Part shown: in pieces, positions 28,442 through 37,169 of the stretch
How the letters are laid out: the number at the start of each line of letters is the position of its first letter
How positions within the stretch are numbered: position 1 is the stretch's first letter
From: Phaeobacter sp. QD34_24
Lineage (GTDB): Bacteria > Pseudomonadota > Alphaproteobacteria > Rhodobacterales > Rhodobacteraceae
Direction of reading: 5' to 3'
Length of the DNA: 60,368 nt
Assembly: GCF_028890115.1 (NCBI RefSeq)
Contig: NZ_JARCJD010000020.1
Span: 1-60,368, forward strand
Translations under genes and position numbers: made by a program
The notes under the pieces: model-generated
Databases searched by the model: none
Told to the model about the DNA's origin: nothing
What the model saw: the letters and a program-made list of their open reading frames with translations, nothing else

Positions 28442-29665
28442 GTGGATTATACCGCGAAACTCGACGCAGCGATTGAACGCCTCCACGAAGAGGGACGCTA
28501 CCGCACCTTCATCGACATCGAGCGCAAGAACGGCCAGTTTCCCCATGCGGTCTGGACCCGTCCCGATGGGGAGCAACAGGATATCACCGTCTGGTGTGGC
28601 AACGACTACCTTGGCATGGGGCAGCATCCGGTTGTCCTGAATGCGATGCATGAGGCGATTGATGCTACGGGTGCGGGCTCTGGCGGCACCCGCAATATCT
28701 CGGGGACCACGGTCTATCACAAGCGGCTTGAGGCGGAGCTGGCGGATCTGCACCGCAAGGAGGCGGCACTGCTGTTCACCTCGGCCTATATCGCCAATGA
28801 CGCGACGCTTTCGACGCTGCCCAAGCTGTTTCCCGGTCTGATCATCTATTCGGATGAGCTGAACCACGCCTCGATGATCGAAGGCGTGCGCCGCAATGGC
28901 GGTGCCAAGCGCGTCTTCCGTCACAACGACGTGGCGCATCTGCGCGAGCTGCTGCAAGCGGATGATCCCGAGGCGCCCAAGCTGATCGCCTTTGAATCGA
29001 TCTATTCGATGGATGGCGATTTCGGTCCGATCGAGGAGATCTGCGATCTGGCGGATGAATTCGGCGCGCTGACCTATATCGACGAGGTGCATGCGGTCGG
29101 CATGTATGGTGCGCGTGGCGGTGGTGTCACCGAGCGGGACAACCTTGCCCATCGGATCGACATCATCAATGGCACCCTGGCCAAGGCATATGGCGTTATG
29201 GGGGGCTATATCGCCGCGTCCGAAAAGATGTGCGATGCAATCCGCTCTTATGCGCCGGGCTTCATCTTCACCACGTCCCTGGCACCTGCGGTGGCGGCGG
29301 GGGCGGCAGCCTCGGTTGCCTATCTGAAAACCGCGCCCGAGCTGCGCGAAAAGCATCAGGAACAGGCAAAGGTGCTGAAGCTGCGGCTCAAGGGGCTGGG
29401 TCTGCCGATCATCGATCACGGCAGTCACATCGTGCCCGTGATCGTGGGCGATCCGGTCCACACCAAGAAGTTGAGCGACATGCTGCTGTCGGAATACGGA
29501 ATTTACGTCCAGCCGATCAACTTCCCCACCGTTCCGCGCGGCACCGAAAGACTGCGGTTTACGCCCTCTCCGGTGCATGGACCGCTGGAAATTGACGGTT
29601 TGGTGCAGGCAATGGACGGTTTGTGGTCGCATTGTGCGCTGAATCGTGCCGAATTGGCGGGCTAA
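28442..29665 (+). CDS. hemA: 5-aminolevulinate synthase
   Basis: About 407 residues. This PLP enzyme condenses glycine and succinyl-CoA to 5-aminolevulinate, the first step of heme and tetrapyrrole synthesis in alphaproteobacteria. Family marks are [47 protein letters not shown] and the PLP-lysine segment [13 protein letters not shown] near residue 245. An ATG exists at 28430, but GGAG at 28432-28435 is placed six bases before the GTG at 28442, and MDYTAKL matches the family N-terminus, so GTG is preferred. An FNR-like box lies upstream. Confidence 0.95.
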   Translation: MDYTAKLDAAIERLHEEGRYRTFIDIERKNGQFPHAVWTRPDGEQQDITVWCGNDYLGMGQHPVVLNAMHEAIDATGAGSGGTRNISGTTVYHKRLEAELADLHRKEAALLFTSAYIANDATLSTLPKLFPGLIIYSDELNHASMIEGVRRNGGAKRVFRHNDVAHLRELLQADDPEAPKLIAFESIYSMDGDFGPIEEICDLADEFGALTYIDEVHAVGMYGARGGGVTERDNLAHRIDIINGTLAKAYGVMGGYIAASEKMCDAIRSYAPGFIFTTSLAPAVAAGAAASVAYLKTAPELREKHQEQAKVLKLRLKGLGLPIIDHGSHIVPVIVGDPVHTKKLSDMLLSEYGIYVQPINFPTVPRGTERLRFTPSPVHGPLEIDGLVQAMDGLWSHCALNRAELAG

Positions 29666-29794
29666 CGCACAGATCTGTGTTCAAAACTGTTGAGTGTGTT
29701 ATCGTTTCATCAACGGATTGGTCTGGTTGAGTCGTTCGGGTGATTCGCCAGACGCGAAAATTCGGTTTCGGCAGGGACAGATGGGACGGCAGTA

Positions 29795-31021
29795 ATGATT
29801 GGGCGCCTCACTCAGCGCAAACCCAAAGAGCAGGTTGAACCCTCTGCTCCCAAGGGGTTTGATGATTTCGAGCTTCGGCTTGGCGACATGATGCGCGGTG
29901 AACGGGCGACGATGGGGAAATCGCTTCTCGACGTCCAGCGCGAGCTGCGCATCAAGGCCTCCTACATTGCCGCCATCGAGAATTCCGATCCCTCCGTCTT
30001 TGACACCCCGGGCTTTATCGCAGGCTATGTGCGCTCCTATGCGCGCTACCTGAACATGGACCCCGAACAGGCCTTTGTGACCTTCTGCAAGGAAAGCGGC
30101 TTTACGGTGGCCCATGGCATGTCCGCCGAGGCCTCGGTGCGCAAGGCGCAGGCTGGCGGCAAGCCGACCGCAGCGGCGCAGCGGTCAATGGGCACAAGCC
30201 TTGGCGGCGATCCCTTCACCTCTCCGAACACGCCTTTTGCGCCCTCCGCGGGCAGTATCTTCAGCCATATCGAACTGCGTGCCGTCGGCTCCCTGATGGT
30301 GCTGGGCGCGCTGATCGGCGGCATTGGCTATGGCGGCTGGAGCATCCTCAAGGAGGTGCAGCAGGTGCAATTCGCGCCGGTCGATCAGACGCCGCTGGTG
30401 CTGGCCGATGTTGATCCGCTGGACGGTGCGCGCCTGAACCTGGCCGATGCGGCCAGCGATCCGGCGGCGGCGGCCCTGGACCGGCTATATCGTCCGCAGG
30501 CGCTGGATGTGCCGATCCTCGAAGCCCGCGATGCGCCGATCGCGACGCTGGATCCGCGCACCTATGGCAATTTTGCAGAACCCGAACTGCCCAGCGTGCA
30601 ACTGGCCGAGGCGCGCCAGCCTGCCGATAGCAAGGGGCAGCAGCTTGAGGTCCCGCAGGTGGTGGAGCAGGTCGCGCAAGGCGCCGAGATCCTGGCGGTC
30701 CGCCCCGCTTGGGTTGAAGTCACATCGGCAGACGGCAGCGTGATCTTCGAAGGCATCATGGAACCGGGCGACAGCTTCAAGATTCCTCTGACCGAGGTGC
30801 CGCCGCAGCTGAAGACCGGTGAGAGCAGCGGCATCTATTTTGCGGTCAACGGTGCGCATTTCGGTCCGGTGGGCCAGCGGGGCCGGGTGACCAAGAATAT
30901 CGATCTTTCCCCGGATGCGATTTCCACGCGCTTTGAGGTTGCCGATCTGGAAGATGACCGCAACCGGGCCCTGGCCTCGGTGGTGGCGCAGCTGCGTCTG
31001 GAAGGCGCACCTCAGGACTGA
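29795..31021 (+). CDS. RodZ-like helix-turn-helix membrane protein
   Basis: 408 residues in the RodZ/DUF4115 arrangement. An N-terminal Cro-like HTH spans about 25-90 (FELRLGDMMRGERATMGKSLLDVQ, ELRIKASYIAAIE). A single transmembrane segment lies about 170-190 (LRAVGSLMVLGALIGGIGYGGW), then a long Ala/Pro-rich periplasmic linker, and a C-terminal beta domain (WVEVTSADGSVIFEGIMEPGDSF) near 305-330. RodZ links MreB to the elongation machinery and helps rod shape. It sits between hemA and ispG, as is common in alphaproteobacteria. Confidence 0.85.
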   Translation: MIGRLTQRKPKEQVEPSAPKGFDDFELRLGDMMRGERATMGKSLLDVQRELRIKASYIAAIENSDPSVFDTPGFIAGYVRSYARYLNMDPEQAFVTFCKESGFTVAHGMSAEASVRKAQAGGKPTAAAQRSMGTSLGGDPFTSPNTPFAPSAGSIFSHIELRAVGSLMVLGALIGGIGYGGWSILKEVQQVQFAPVDQTPLVLADVDPLDGARLNLADAASDPAAAALDRLYRPQALDVPILEARDAPIATLDPRTYGNFAEPELPSVQLAEARQPADSKGQQLEVPQVVEQVAQGAEILAVRPAWVEVTSADGSVIFEGIMEPGDSFKIPLTEVPPQLKTGESSGIYFAVNGAHFGPVGQRGRVTKNIDLSPDAISTRFEVADLEDDRNRALASVVAQLRLEGAPQD

Positions 31022-31151
31022 CTTTCGTCGATTGAGCCCCATCCCGCCTGGAATGCCGGTCATTTCGGGTTATCTCTGCACGGGCCGCCATTGAAGCTGC
31101 CCGCCACAGGCCGTATCTAGCGGCTAAGCAGGAGCAGACCGGACGGACCCC

Positions 31152-32288
31152 ATGTCTATGAACCACATCCGACCCTGGCGCCATATCGAGCGCCGCAAGA
31201 GCCGCCAGATCCATGTGGGCAATGTACCGATCGGGGGCGATGCGCCGATCGCGGTTCAGACCATGACCAATACGCTGACCACCGATGTGGCAGCGACCGT
31301 GGCACAGGTCCAGGCCGCCGCCGAGGCCGGGGCCGATCTGGTGCGGGTCTCGGTGCCGGATGAGGCTTCGTCAAAGGCGCTGAAGGAGATCGTGCGCGAA
31401 AGCCCGGTTCCCATCGTGGCCGATATCCATTTCCACTACAAACGCGGGATCGAGGCCGCCGAGGCCGGGGCGGCCTGCCTGCGGATCAACCCCGGCAATA
31501 TCGGGGACGAGAAACGCGTCGCCGAGGTGATCCGCGCCGCGCGCGATCACAACTGTTCGATCCGCATCGGCGTCAATGCCGGTTCGCTGGAAAAGCACCT
31601 CTTGGACAAATACGGTGAACCCTGTCCCGAGGCGATGGTGGAAAGCGGATTGGATCATATCCGTATCCTGCAGGACCATGATTTCCACGAGTTCAAGATC
31701 TCGGTGAAGGCCTCGGATGTCTTCATGTCGGCAGCCGCCTATCAGCAGTTGGCCGAGGCCACCGATGCACCGATCCACCTTGGCATCACCGAGGCGGGCG
31801 GATTTGTCTCCGGCACCATCAAGTCCGCCATCGGCCTTGGGCAGCTGTTGTGGATGGGCATTGGCGATACCCTGCGCGTCAGCCTGTCGGCCGATCCGGT
31901 CGAAGAGGTGAAGGTCGGTTTCGAGATCCTGAAATCGCTCGGCCTGCGCCACCGGGGCGTCAATATCATCTCCTGCCCCTCCTGCGCGCGGCAGGGGTTC
32001 GACGTGATCAAGACGGTGGAAAAACTGGAAGAGCGCCTGGCCCATATCCATACGCCCATGAGCCTGTCGATCATCGGCTGCGTGGTGAATGGTCCGGGAG
32101 AAGCCTTGATGACCGATGTGGGGTTCACCGGCGGCGGGGCAGGCTCTGGAATGGTCTATCTGGCGGGCAAGGCCAGCCACAAGATGAGCAACGAGGCGAT
32201 GGTCGAACACATCGTCGAACAGGTCGAACGCAAGGCCGCCGAGATCGAACGCGCAGCCTCCGAGGCTGAGGAGGCACAAGCGTCCTAG
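31152..32288 (+). CDS. ispG: 4-hydroxy-3-methylbut-2-en-1-yl diphosphate synthase (IspG/GcpE)
   Basis: 378 residues. This [4Fe-4S] enzyme of the MEP isoprenoid pathway converts MEcPP to HMBPP. The TIM-barrel part carries [15 protein letters not shown] and INPGNIGD. The cluster ligands are the two Cys of [12 protein letters not shown] near residue 275 and the Cys of [12 protein letters not shown] near 310. It is single-length (no plant-type insert). The start could be ATG 31152 or 31158. It is convergent with the DsbA-like gene and shares a bidirectional terminator. Confidence 0.95.
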   Translation: MSMNHIRPWRHIERRKSRQIHVGNVPIGGDAPIAVQTMTNTLTTDVAATVAQVQAAAEAGADLVRVSVPDEASSKALKEIVRESPVPIVADIHFHYKRGIEAAEAGAACLRINPGNIGDEKRVAEVIRAARDHNCSIRIGVNAGSLEKHLLDKYGEPCPEAMVESGLDHIRILQDHDFHEFKISVKASDVFMSAAAYQQLAEATDAPIHLGITEAGGFVSGTIKSAIGLGQLLWMGIGDTLRVSLSADPVEEVKVGFEILKSLGLRHRGVNIISCPSCARQGFDVIKTVEKLEERLAHIHTPMSLSIIGCVVNGPGEALMTDVGFTGGGAGSGMVYLAGKASHKMSNEAMVEHIVEQVERKAAEIERAASEAEEAQAS

Positions 32289-32352
32289 TGCGTGTCCCTT
32301 TCGGGCGGGTCCGCAAATCAAACGGGCCAGCATATACAAGTGGCTACAAATG

Positions 32353-32382
32353 AAACGGGGTGCCGATCGGCACCCCGTTTTG
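32353..32382. terminator. bidirectional intrinsic terminator
   Basis: A perfect 28-bp palindrome, AAACGGGGTGCCGA / TCGGCACCCCGTTT, with T runs on both strands, between the convergent ispG and DsbA-like genes. Confidence 0.9.
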
Positions 32383-32409
32383 TATCGGCATAGAGTTCGC
32401 CGCCTGTAC

Positions 32410-33174
32410 CTAGCTGCGGTTCTTGCGCACCTCGGCGGCGATGATCTCCATCTGATCCTTGGGCAGGTAGCCGCGCAGCAATTCGCCCCCCAGCACGAAG
32501 GTGGGCGTGCCCGAGATCGACAGTTGCTGGGCCAGGTCCCGCGTGCGGCGCAGCTCGGCGGTGACCTCGTCACTGTCCATCCGTGCCAGGATCGCCTCCG
32601 CGTCCAGGCCCAGCCCGTCGGCCAGTCGGCGCAGGGCCACTTCATTGGGTTCACCCTTCAGCCCCATCAGCGCCTTGTGCACATCCTCATAGGCGTCGCC
32701 GCCCGCGATCTGCTTGGTGGCCACCGCGAAACGGGACGACAGCACCGAGGCATCGCCCAGGATCGGGAACTCCTTGATCACCCAGCGGATATTGCCGTCC
32801 TCGGCCAGGAGTTCGGCCACTTCGGGAGCGGCCTTGCGGCAGTAGCCGCAGCGATAGTCCATGAATTCCACCAGGGTGATGTCGCCCTCGGGGTTGCCAC
32901 CGACGAAGGAGTAGCCGTCGTTTTCCAATTCGGCGAGGTTCGCGGCGACCAGCGCCTGATCCCGCGCCGCCTCATCCGCAGCCTGTTGCTGCTCCAGAAG
33001 GTTCACCGCCTCCAGGATCACTTCGGGATTGGCCAGAAGGTAGGCGCGCACCTGCTCTCCAAAGGCGTCACGCTCGGCCGGGGTCATGGCCGACAGGTCC
33101 AGCGCCTGCGCCGGAGCGCCCAGCAGTGCCAGCGCGGTGGCAGCAGCGGCTGCCGCACGGGTAAGACGGATCAT
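32410..33174 (-). CDS. DsbA-family thioredoxin-like periplasmic protein
   Basis: 254 residues. A signal peptide (RLTRAAAAAATALALLGAPAQA) leads to an N-terminal helical region rich in Glu/Gln (EAVNLLEQQQAADEAARDQALVAANLAELE), as in ScsC-type proteins that oligomerise. The thioredoxin domain has the redox motif CGYC near residue 115 and the cis-Pro loop SGTPTFVLG near 225. It should act as a thiol oxidase or isomerase in the periplasm. Its ATG overlaps the stop of the M48 gene (TAATG), so the two are cotranslated or tightly coupled. Confidence 0.9.
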   Translation of the reverse strand: MIRLTRAAAAAATALALLGAPAQALDLSAMTPAERDAFGEQVRAYLLANPEVILEAVNLLEQQQAADEAARDQALVAANLAELENDGYSFVGGNPEGDITLVEFMDYRCGYCRKAAPEVAELLAEDGNIRWVIKEFPILGDASVLSSRFAVATKQIAGGDAYEDVHKALMGLKGEPNEVALRRLADGLGLDAEAILARMDSDEVTAELRRTRDLAQQLSISGTPTFVLGGELLRGYLPKDQMEIIAAEVRKNRS

Positions 33175-34526
33175 TATCTCTTCCTCTTCTCTCTTTTCTC
33201 ATAGGCCAGCAGCACGTCCTGCGCCCGACGCCAGGCAGGCGATCCGGTGGGCAGAAGGGCTGTGGCACGTTTTGCGTGCAGGCCGGCATCATCCAGACGA
33301 CCCTGTAGGGCATAGCGTTCGGCCGTGACAAGGGCTGCCATGCCGGTCTGTTTGGTCTGCGCATAGGCCTGGGCCATGTCCCGCAACAGCAGCGCATTTC
33401 GAAAATCGATGGCGCGGGAGGCTTCCAGCGTCTTGATCGCGGCCTTGGGCTGGCCCGCCGCCAGTTGCGCGCGGCCATGGCTTGCCAGGATCAGCGGATC
33501 GCGAGGCGCCAGAGAGACCGCTTGCTGATAACTGCTCAGCGCCTCTCCCCAGCGTCGGTTCTCCATCAGGATCTGCCCTTTGAGTTCCACATAGAAGGCA
33601 TCCTTGGGGCGCAGGGCGATGGCACCGTTGATCGCCGCCAGGGCCTTGGCCTGGTCATTGCGTCGATGATAGGCGATGGCTTGGCGCATCAGGCGGATGT
33701 CCTTGTGGCTCTCCTCACCGGCGCGCCGCAGCGTCCATTTCGGAGCCCGGATAAAGGCCGAGAGCTTGCCGCGCAGACGGGCGTACCAATACTCCGCCTC
33801 CGGGTCGGGGCTCACCTTGCCGCCATGGCTGGCCACATAGGCCTCGGCGGCGCGAATTCGGTCGCGGGTCAGCGGGTGCGAGCGCATGTAGGGGTCCTGG
33901 TGACGCAGGCTCAGAAGTTCCTGCCCGGCAAAGATCCGGTGCAGGTCCAGCAGCCCCTTTGGATCGACCCCGGCGCGGCTGAGGTAGCCCGCCGCCGAGC
34001 GATCAGCCGAGGCCTCTTCGGCGCGGGTATGGGAGAGAAATCCGCGCAGGGCGGAACTTTGGGTGCCAATGGCAATGCCGGTCGCGGCTTCGCTGCCCGC
34101 CCCGGCGGCGGCGGCCAAAGCCGCAAGCGCCATGCCAAGGCCGGCGGCACTTCCGGCCGAACGCATGTTCTGCATCCGGCGCGCCAGGTGACCGTTGGCG
34201 ATATGGGCGGCCTCATGGGCGATCACCGCCTGCAACATCTCGGGGCTGTCGGCCTTCAGGATCAGCCCGTAATGGATGAAGATCGTGCGGCTATCCAGGA
34301 CGAAGGCGTTGTATCGGGAATCGTTGACGACCAGCACCTTCACCCGTTTCGAGTTGAGACCGGCCGCCTGCAGCACCGGTGCCGACAGGCGGCTCAGCGC
34401 CTGTTCCACATCGGCATCGCGCAACAGGGTGATCGACGCCGCCTGCACTGCCGTTGCCGCATAGGCCAGCAGGCAAAACACCAGAGCCGGGATTGACGCC
34501 AGCCGAGAGAAGCGGTCAAAAGTCAT
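33174..34526 (-). CDS. M48-family metalloprotease with TPR-like C-terminus (BepA-like)
   Basis: About 450 residues. The signal-peptide-like start MTFDRFSRLASIPALVFCLL with AVQAAS cleavage precedes the Zn-protease motif HEAAHIANGH near residue 100, a hydrophobic Gly/Ala stretch (GLGMALAALAAAAGAG), and TRAEEASADRSAAGYL with the third Zn ligand Glu. The C-terminal ~200 residues are TPR-like helices. This is the architecture of BepA/YfgC, a periplasmic chaperone-protease for outer-membrane assembly. The start is set at ATG 34526; the frame continues upstream and overlaps the divergent aminotransferase start. Confidence 0.87.
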   Translation of the reverse strand: MTFDRFSRLASIPALVFCLLAYAATAVQAASITLLRDADVEQALSRLSAPVLQAAGLNSKRVKVLVVNDSRYNAFVLDSRTIFIHYGLILKADSPEMLQAVIAHEAAHIANGHLARRMQNMRSAGSAAGLGMALAALAAAAGAGSEAATGIAIGTQSSALRGFLSHTRAEEASADRSAAGYLSRAGVDPKGLLDLHRIFAGQELLSLRHQDPYMRSHPLTRDRIRAAEAYVASHGGKVSPDPEAEYWYARLRGKLSAFIRAPKWTLRRAGEESHKDIRLMRQAIAYHRRNDQAKALAAINGAIALRPKDAFYVELKGQILMENRRWGEALSSYQQAVSLAPRDPLILASHGRAQLAAGQPKAAIKTLEASRAIDFRNALLLRDMAQAYAQTKQTGMAALVTAERYALQGRLDDAGLHAKRATALLPTGSPAWRRAQDVLLAYEKREKRKR

Positions 34527-34548
34527 GCGCGCACCATGGGAGAACATC

Positions 34549-35691
34549 ATGCGAAACTCAACCCGCTCGGCTGTGGATCCCTTCATTGTGATGGATGTGA
34601 TGGAGGCAGCCCGCAAGGCTGAAGAGGCCGGACGCCACATCATCCACATGGAGGTGGGCCAGCCCTCGACCGGTGCGCCTAAGGCCGCGCAGGCCGCTTT
34701 GGTGCGCGCATTGGAGCAGGATGCGCTGGGCTATACCGTGGCCCTGGGCATTCCGGCGCTGCGGCAACGTATCGCGCGGATGTATGGCGAATGGTACGAT
34801 GTGGATCTGAACCCCGAGCGCGTCGTGGTGACCTCTGGGTCCTCGGGGGCGTTCCTGCTGGCCTTTACCGCGCTATTTGACAGTGGTGACCGGGTCGGCA
34901 TCGGCGCGCCCGGCTATCCTTCCTACCGGCAGATCCTGCATGCGCTGGGGCTGACCCCGGTGGACATCGAGACCGCGCCCGAACATCGTCTGCAACCGGT
35001 GCCCGGCGATCTGGCGGGGCTGGATCTGGCCGGGCTGATGGTGGCTTCGCCCGCCAACCCAACCGGCACCATGCTGGACCGCGCCGCCATGGGCGCCTTG
35101 ATCGATGCAACGAACGACATCGGTGCGGCCTTTATCTCTGATGAGATCTATCACGGCATCGAATATGAAGCGAAAGCCGTCACCGCGCTGGAGCTGACCG
35201 ATCAGGCCTATGTAATCAACTCCTTCTCCAAGTATTTCTCGATGACGGGATGGCGCGTGGGCTGGATGGTGGTGCCCGAGGATCACGTGCGCGTGGTCGA
35301 GCGCCTGGCCCAGAACATGTTCATCTGCGCGCCGCATGCCAGCCAGGTCGCCGCATTGGCCGCGATGGATTGCGAAGACGAACTTCAGGCCAACCTCGCG
35401 GTCTATGCCAAGAACCGCCAGTTGATGCTGGAGGGGCTTCCAAAGGCCGGTTTTACCAAGATCGCACCGCCGGATGGCGCCTTTTATGTCTATGCGGATG
35501 TGTCGGACCTGACCCAGGACAGCCGCGCCTTTGCCGCAGAGATCCTGGAGCAGGCAGGCGTCGCGGTTACCCCGGGGCTGGATTTTGATCCGGTGCGGGG
35601 AGCGACCACCTTGCGGTTCTCCTATGCGCGCTCGACCGCCGATATCGAAGAAGGGCTTTTGCGCCTGCGCCGTTTCATGGAGGATCGCTGA
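34549..35691 (+). CDS. class I/II PLP-dependent aminotransferase
   Basis: 380 residues of fold-type I aminotransferase. Marks are GYTVALGIPALRQRIA near 65-80, SPANPTGTML near 170, SDEIYHGIEY near 200, the PLP-lysine in SFSKYFSMTGWRVGW near 235, and a C-terminal RFSYARS that binds the substrate carboxylate. The donor/acceptor pair is not evident; it could be aspartate/aromatic or valine-pyruvate type. ATG 34549 follows GGGAGAACATC. It is divergent from the M48 gene and precedes amiC by 27 bp. Confidence 0.9.
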   Translation: MRNSTRSAVDPFIVMDVMEAARKAEEAGRHIIHMEVGQPSTGAPKAAQAALVRALEQDALGYTVALGIPALRQRIARMYGEWYDVDLNPERVVVTSGSSGAFLLAFTALFDSGDRVGIGAPGYPSYRQILHALGLTPVDIETAPEHRLQPVPGDLAGLDLAGLMVASPANPTGTMLDRAAMGALIDATNDIGAAFISDEIYHGIEYEAKAVTALELTDQAYVINSFSKYFSMTGWRVGWMVVPEDHVRVVERLAQNMFICAPHASQVAALAAMDCEDELQANLAVYAKNRQLMLEGLPKAGFTKIAPPDGAFYVYADVSDLTQDSRAFAAEILEQAGVAVTPGLDFDPVRGATTLRFSYARSTADIEEGLLRLRRFMEDR

Positions 35692-35718
35692 TATGGTCGG
35701 CAAAGGGGCAGGGGTAGA

Positions 35719-36951
35719 ATGACAGGCAGGATTCTGGCGCTGTGTGTGGCATTGATCTGGGGCAGTCTGCTGGCCGTCACCGCCACTGCACAAGGCTTTT
35801 CGGCGCTGGCGCGGGTGGATGCCGAGCGCAGCCTGATCCGTGATGCGGGGCAGGGGGCAAGGATCGAGTTGCATCTCAGCCAAGGCGTGCCCTACCGGAT
35901 CTTCACGCTGGATGGGCCGCCCCGGCTTGTGCTGGATTTCCAGGAGGTTGACTGGGCTGGCCTGGACCAAGAGAGGCTTTTGCAGGGCGAGAACCTGCGC
36001 GCTGTGCATTTTGGCGCCTATGTGCCCGGCTGGTCGCGGATGGTTCTGGATCTTGGGCGCCCGATGCAGGTGGAAGCGGCCGAGATGGCCGTGGACCCGG
36101 TGACCGCCGCTGCGGTTCTGTCTCTGGACTTGCAGCGCAGCGATGCCGCGGCCTTTGCCGCCTCGGCCGGAGCGCCGAAGGATCGGCGCTGGGATCTTCC
36201 GGCGCCGGAGGCGCTGAACCCGGCAGCCCCGCGCGATGCCAATGCACCGCTGGTGGTGGTGCTGGATCCGGGCCATGGCGGCATTGACCCCGGAGCCCAG
36301 GTCGAAGGCGGGGTCGATGAAAAGAGCCTGATGCTGGAATTCGCTTTTGAGTTGGGCGAAATGCTGGTCCGATCCGGACAGTTCTCGGTGCAGCTTACTC
36401 GGGATGGCGATTATTTTGTTTCGCTAGAGCGCCGCATTGCCCTGGCGCATCAGGCGGGGGCGGATCTGTTCATCTCGTTGCACGCTGATTCCCTGTCGGA
36501 AGGCGGCGCCCATGGATCGACCGTCTATACCCTCTCCAAGGACGCCTCAGATGCGGCCTCGGCCAAGCTGGCAGAACGTCATGATCGCTCGGATCTGCTG
36601 GCGGGCACCGATCTGACTGCGGCGGATGATCTGGTCACGGATGTCTTGCTGGACCTGGCGCGCCAGGAAACCCAGCCGCGCAGCGAGGCGCTGGCCCGTT
36701 CGATCGTCGATGGGCTTCGCGCACAGGGCGGGCCGCTCAATCGCAGGCCCTTGCGCGCGGCCGGGTTTTCGGTGCTGAAATCGGCGGATACCCCCTCCGT
36801 GCTGGTCGAAATCGGCTTTCTGTCCAGTCAGCGGGATCTGAAGAACCTGCTGGATCCGGCCTGGCGAACCAAGGCCGCGCGAGGCATTCTGGCCGGGCTG
36901 ATCGAATGGCGGATCCGGGATGAGGCACAAAGGCCGCTGGTCCGTCAGTAG
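35719..36951 (+). CDS. amiC: N-acetylmuramoyl-L-alanine amidase (AmiC-type)
   Basis: 410 residues. A signal peptide (TGRILALCVALIWGSLLAVTATAQG) is followed by an AMIN domain at about 30-140 (IELHLSQGVPYRIFTLDGPPR), which targets septal envelope sites. The Amidase_3 catalytic domain spans about 175-400: Zn ligands His in VLDPGHGGIDPGA and Glu in VDEKSLMLEFA, HADS (His) near 260, and the final catalytic Glu in VLVEIGFLS near 370. It cleaves the muramoyl-alanine bond during cell separation. It lies just upstream of a PBP1A gene. Confidence 0.93.
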   Translation: MTGRILALCVALIWGSLLAVTATAQGFSALARVDAERSLIRDAGQGARIELHLSQGVPYRIFTLDGPPRLVLDFQEVDWAGLDQERLLQGENLRAVHFGAYVPGWSRMVLDLGRPMQVEAAEMAVDPVTAAAVLSLDLQRSDAAAFAASAGAPKDRRWDLPAPEALNPAAPRDANAPLVVVLDPGHGGIDPGAQVEGGVDEKSLMLEFAFELGEMLVRSGQFSVQLTRDGDYFVSLERRIALAHQAGADLFISLHADSLSEGGAHGSTVYTLSKDASDAASAKLAERHDRSDLLAGTDLTAADDLVTDVLLDLARQETQPRSEALARSIVDGLRAQGGPLNRRPLRAAGFSVLKSADTPSVLVEIGFLSSQRDLKNLLDPAWRTKAARGILAGLIEWRIRDEAQRPLVRQ

Positions 36952-37169
36952 CCTGCACAGGCGCCAAAAACAGGGAGACGGCGACCCCGGGAAGCAAGGG
37001 ATCGGCCAGATTGGGCTGATCGGCGCTCCTGCTCTCGGTTCGCCTGTTTCCCGGATCGCGAATCCGCTATCATTGCGCCAAGGGGGCAGTGGTGGTTTTC
37101 CGCTTCCCGTTTTGACCCCGAAGCCAAGGCTGCCTATATAGGCGGAACCCCGCGAAAGAGGCCCTATCC

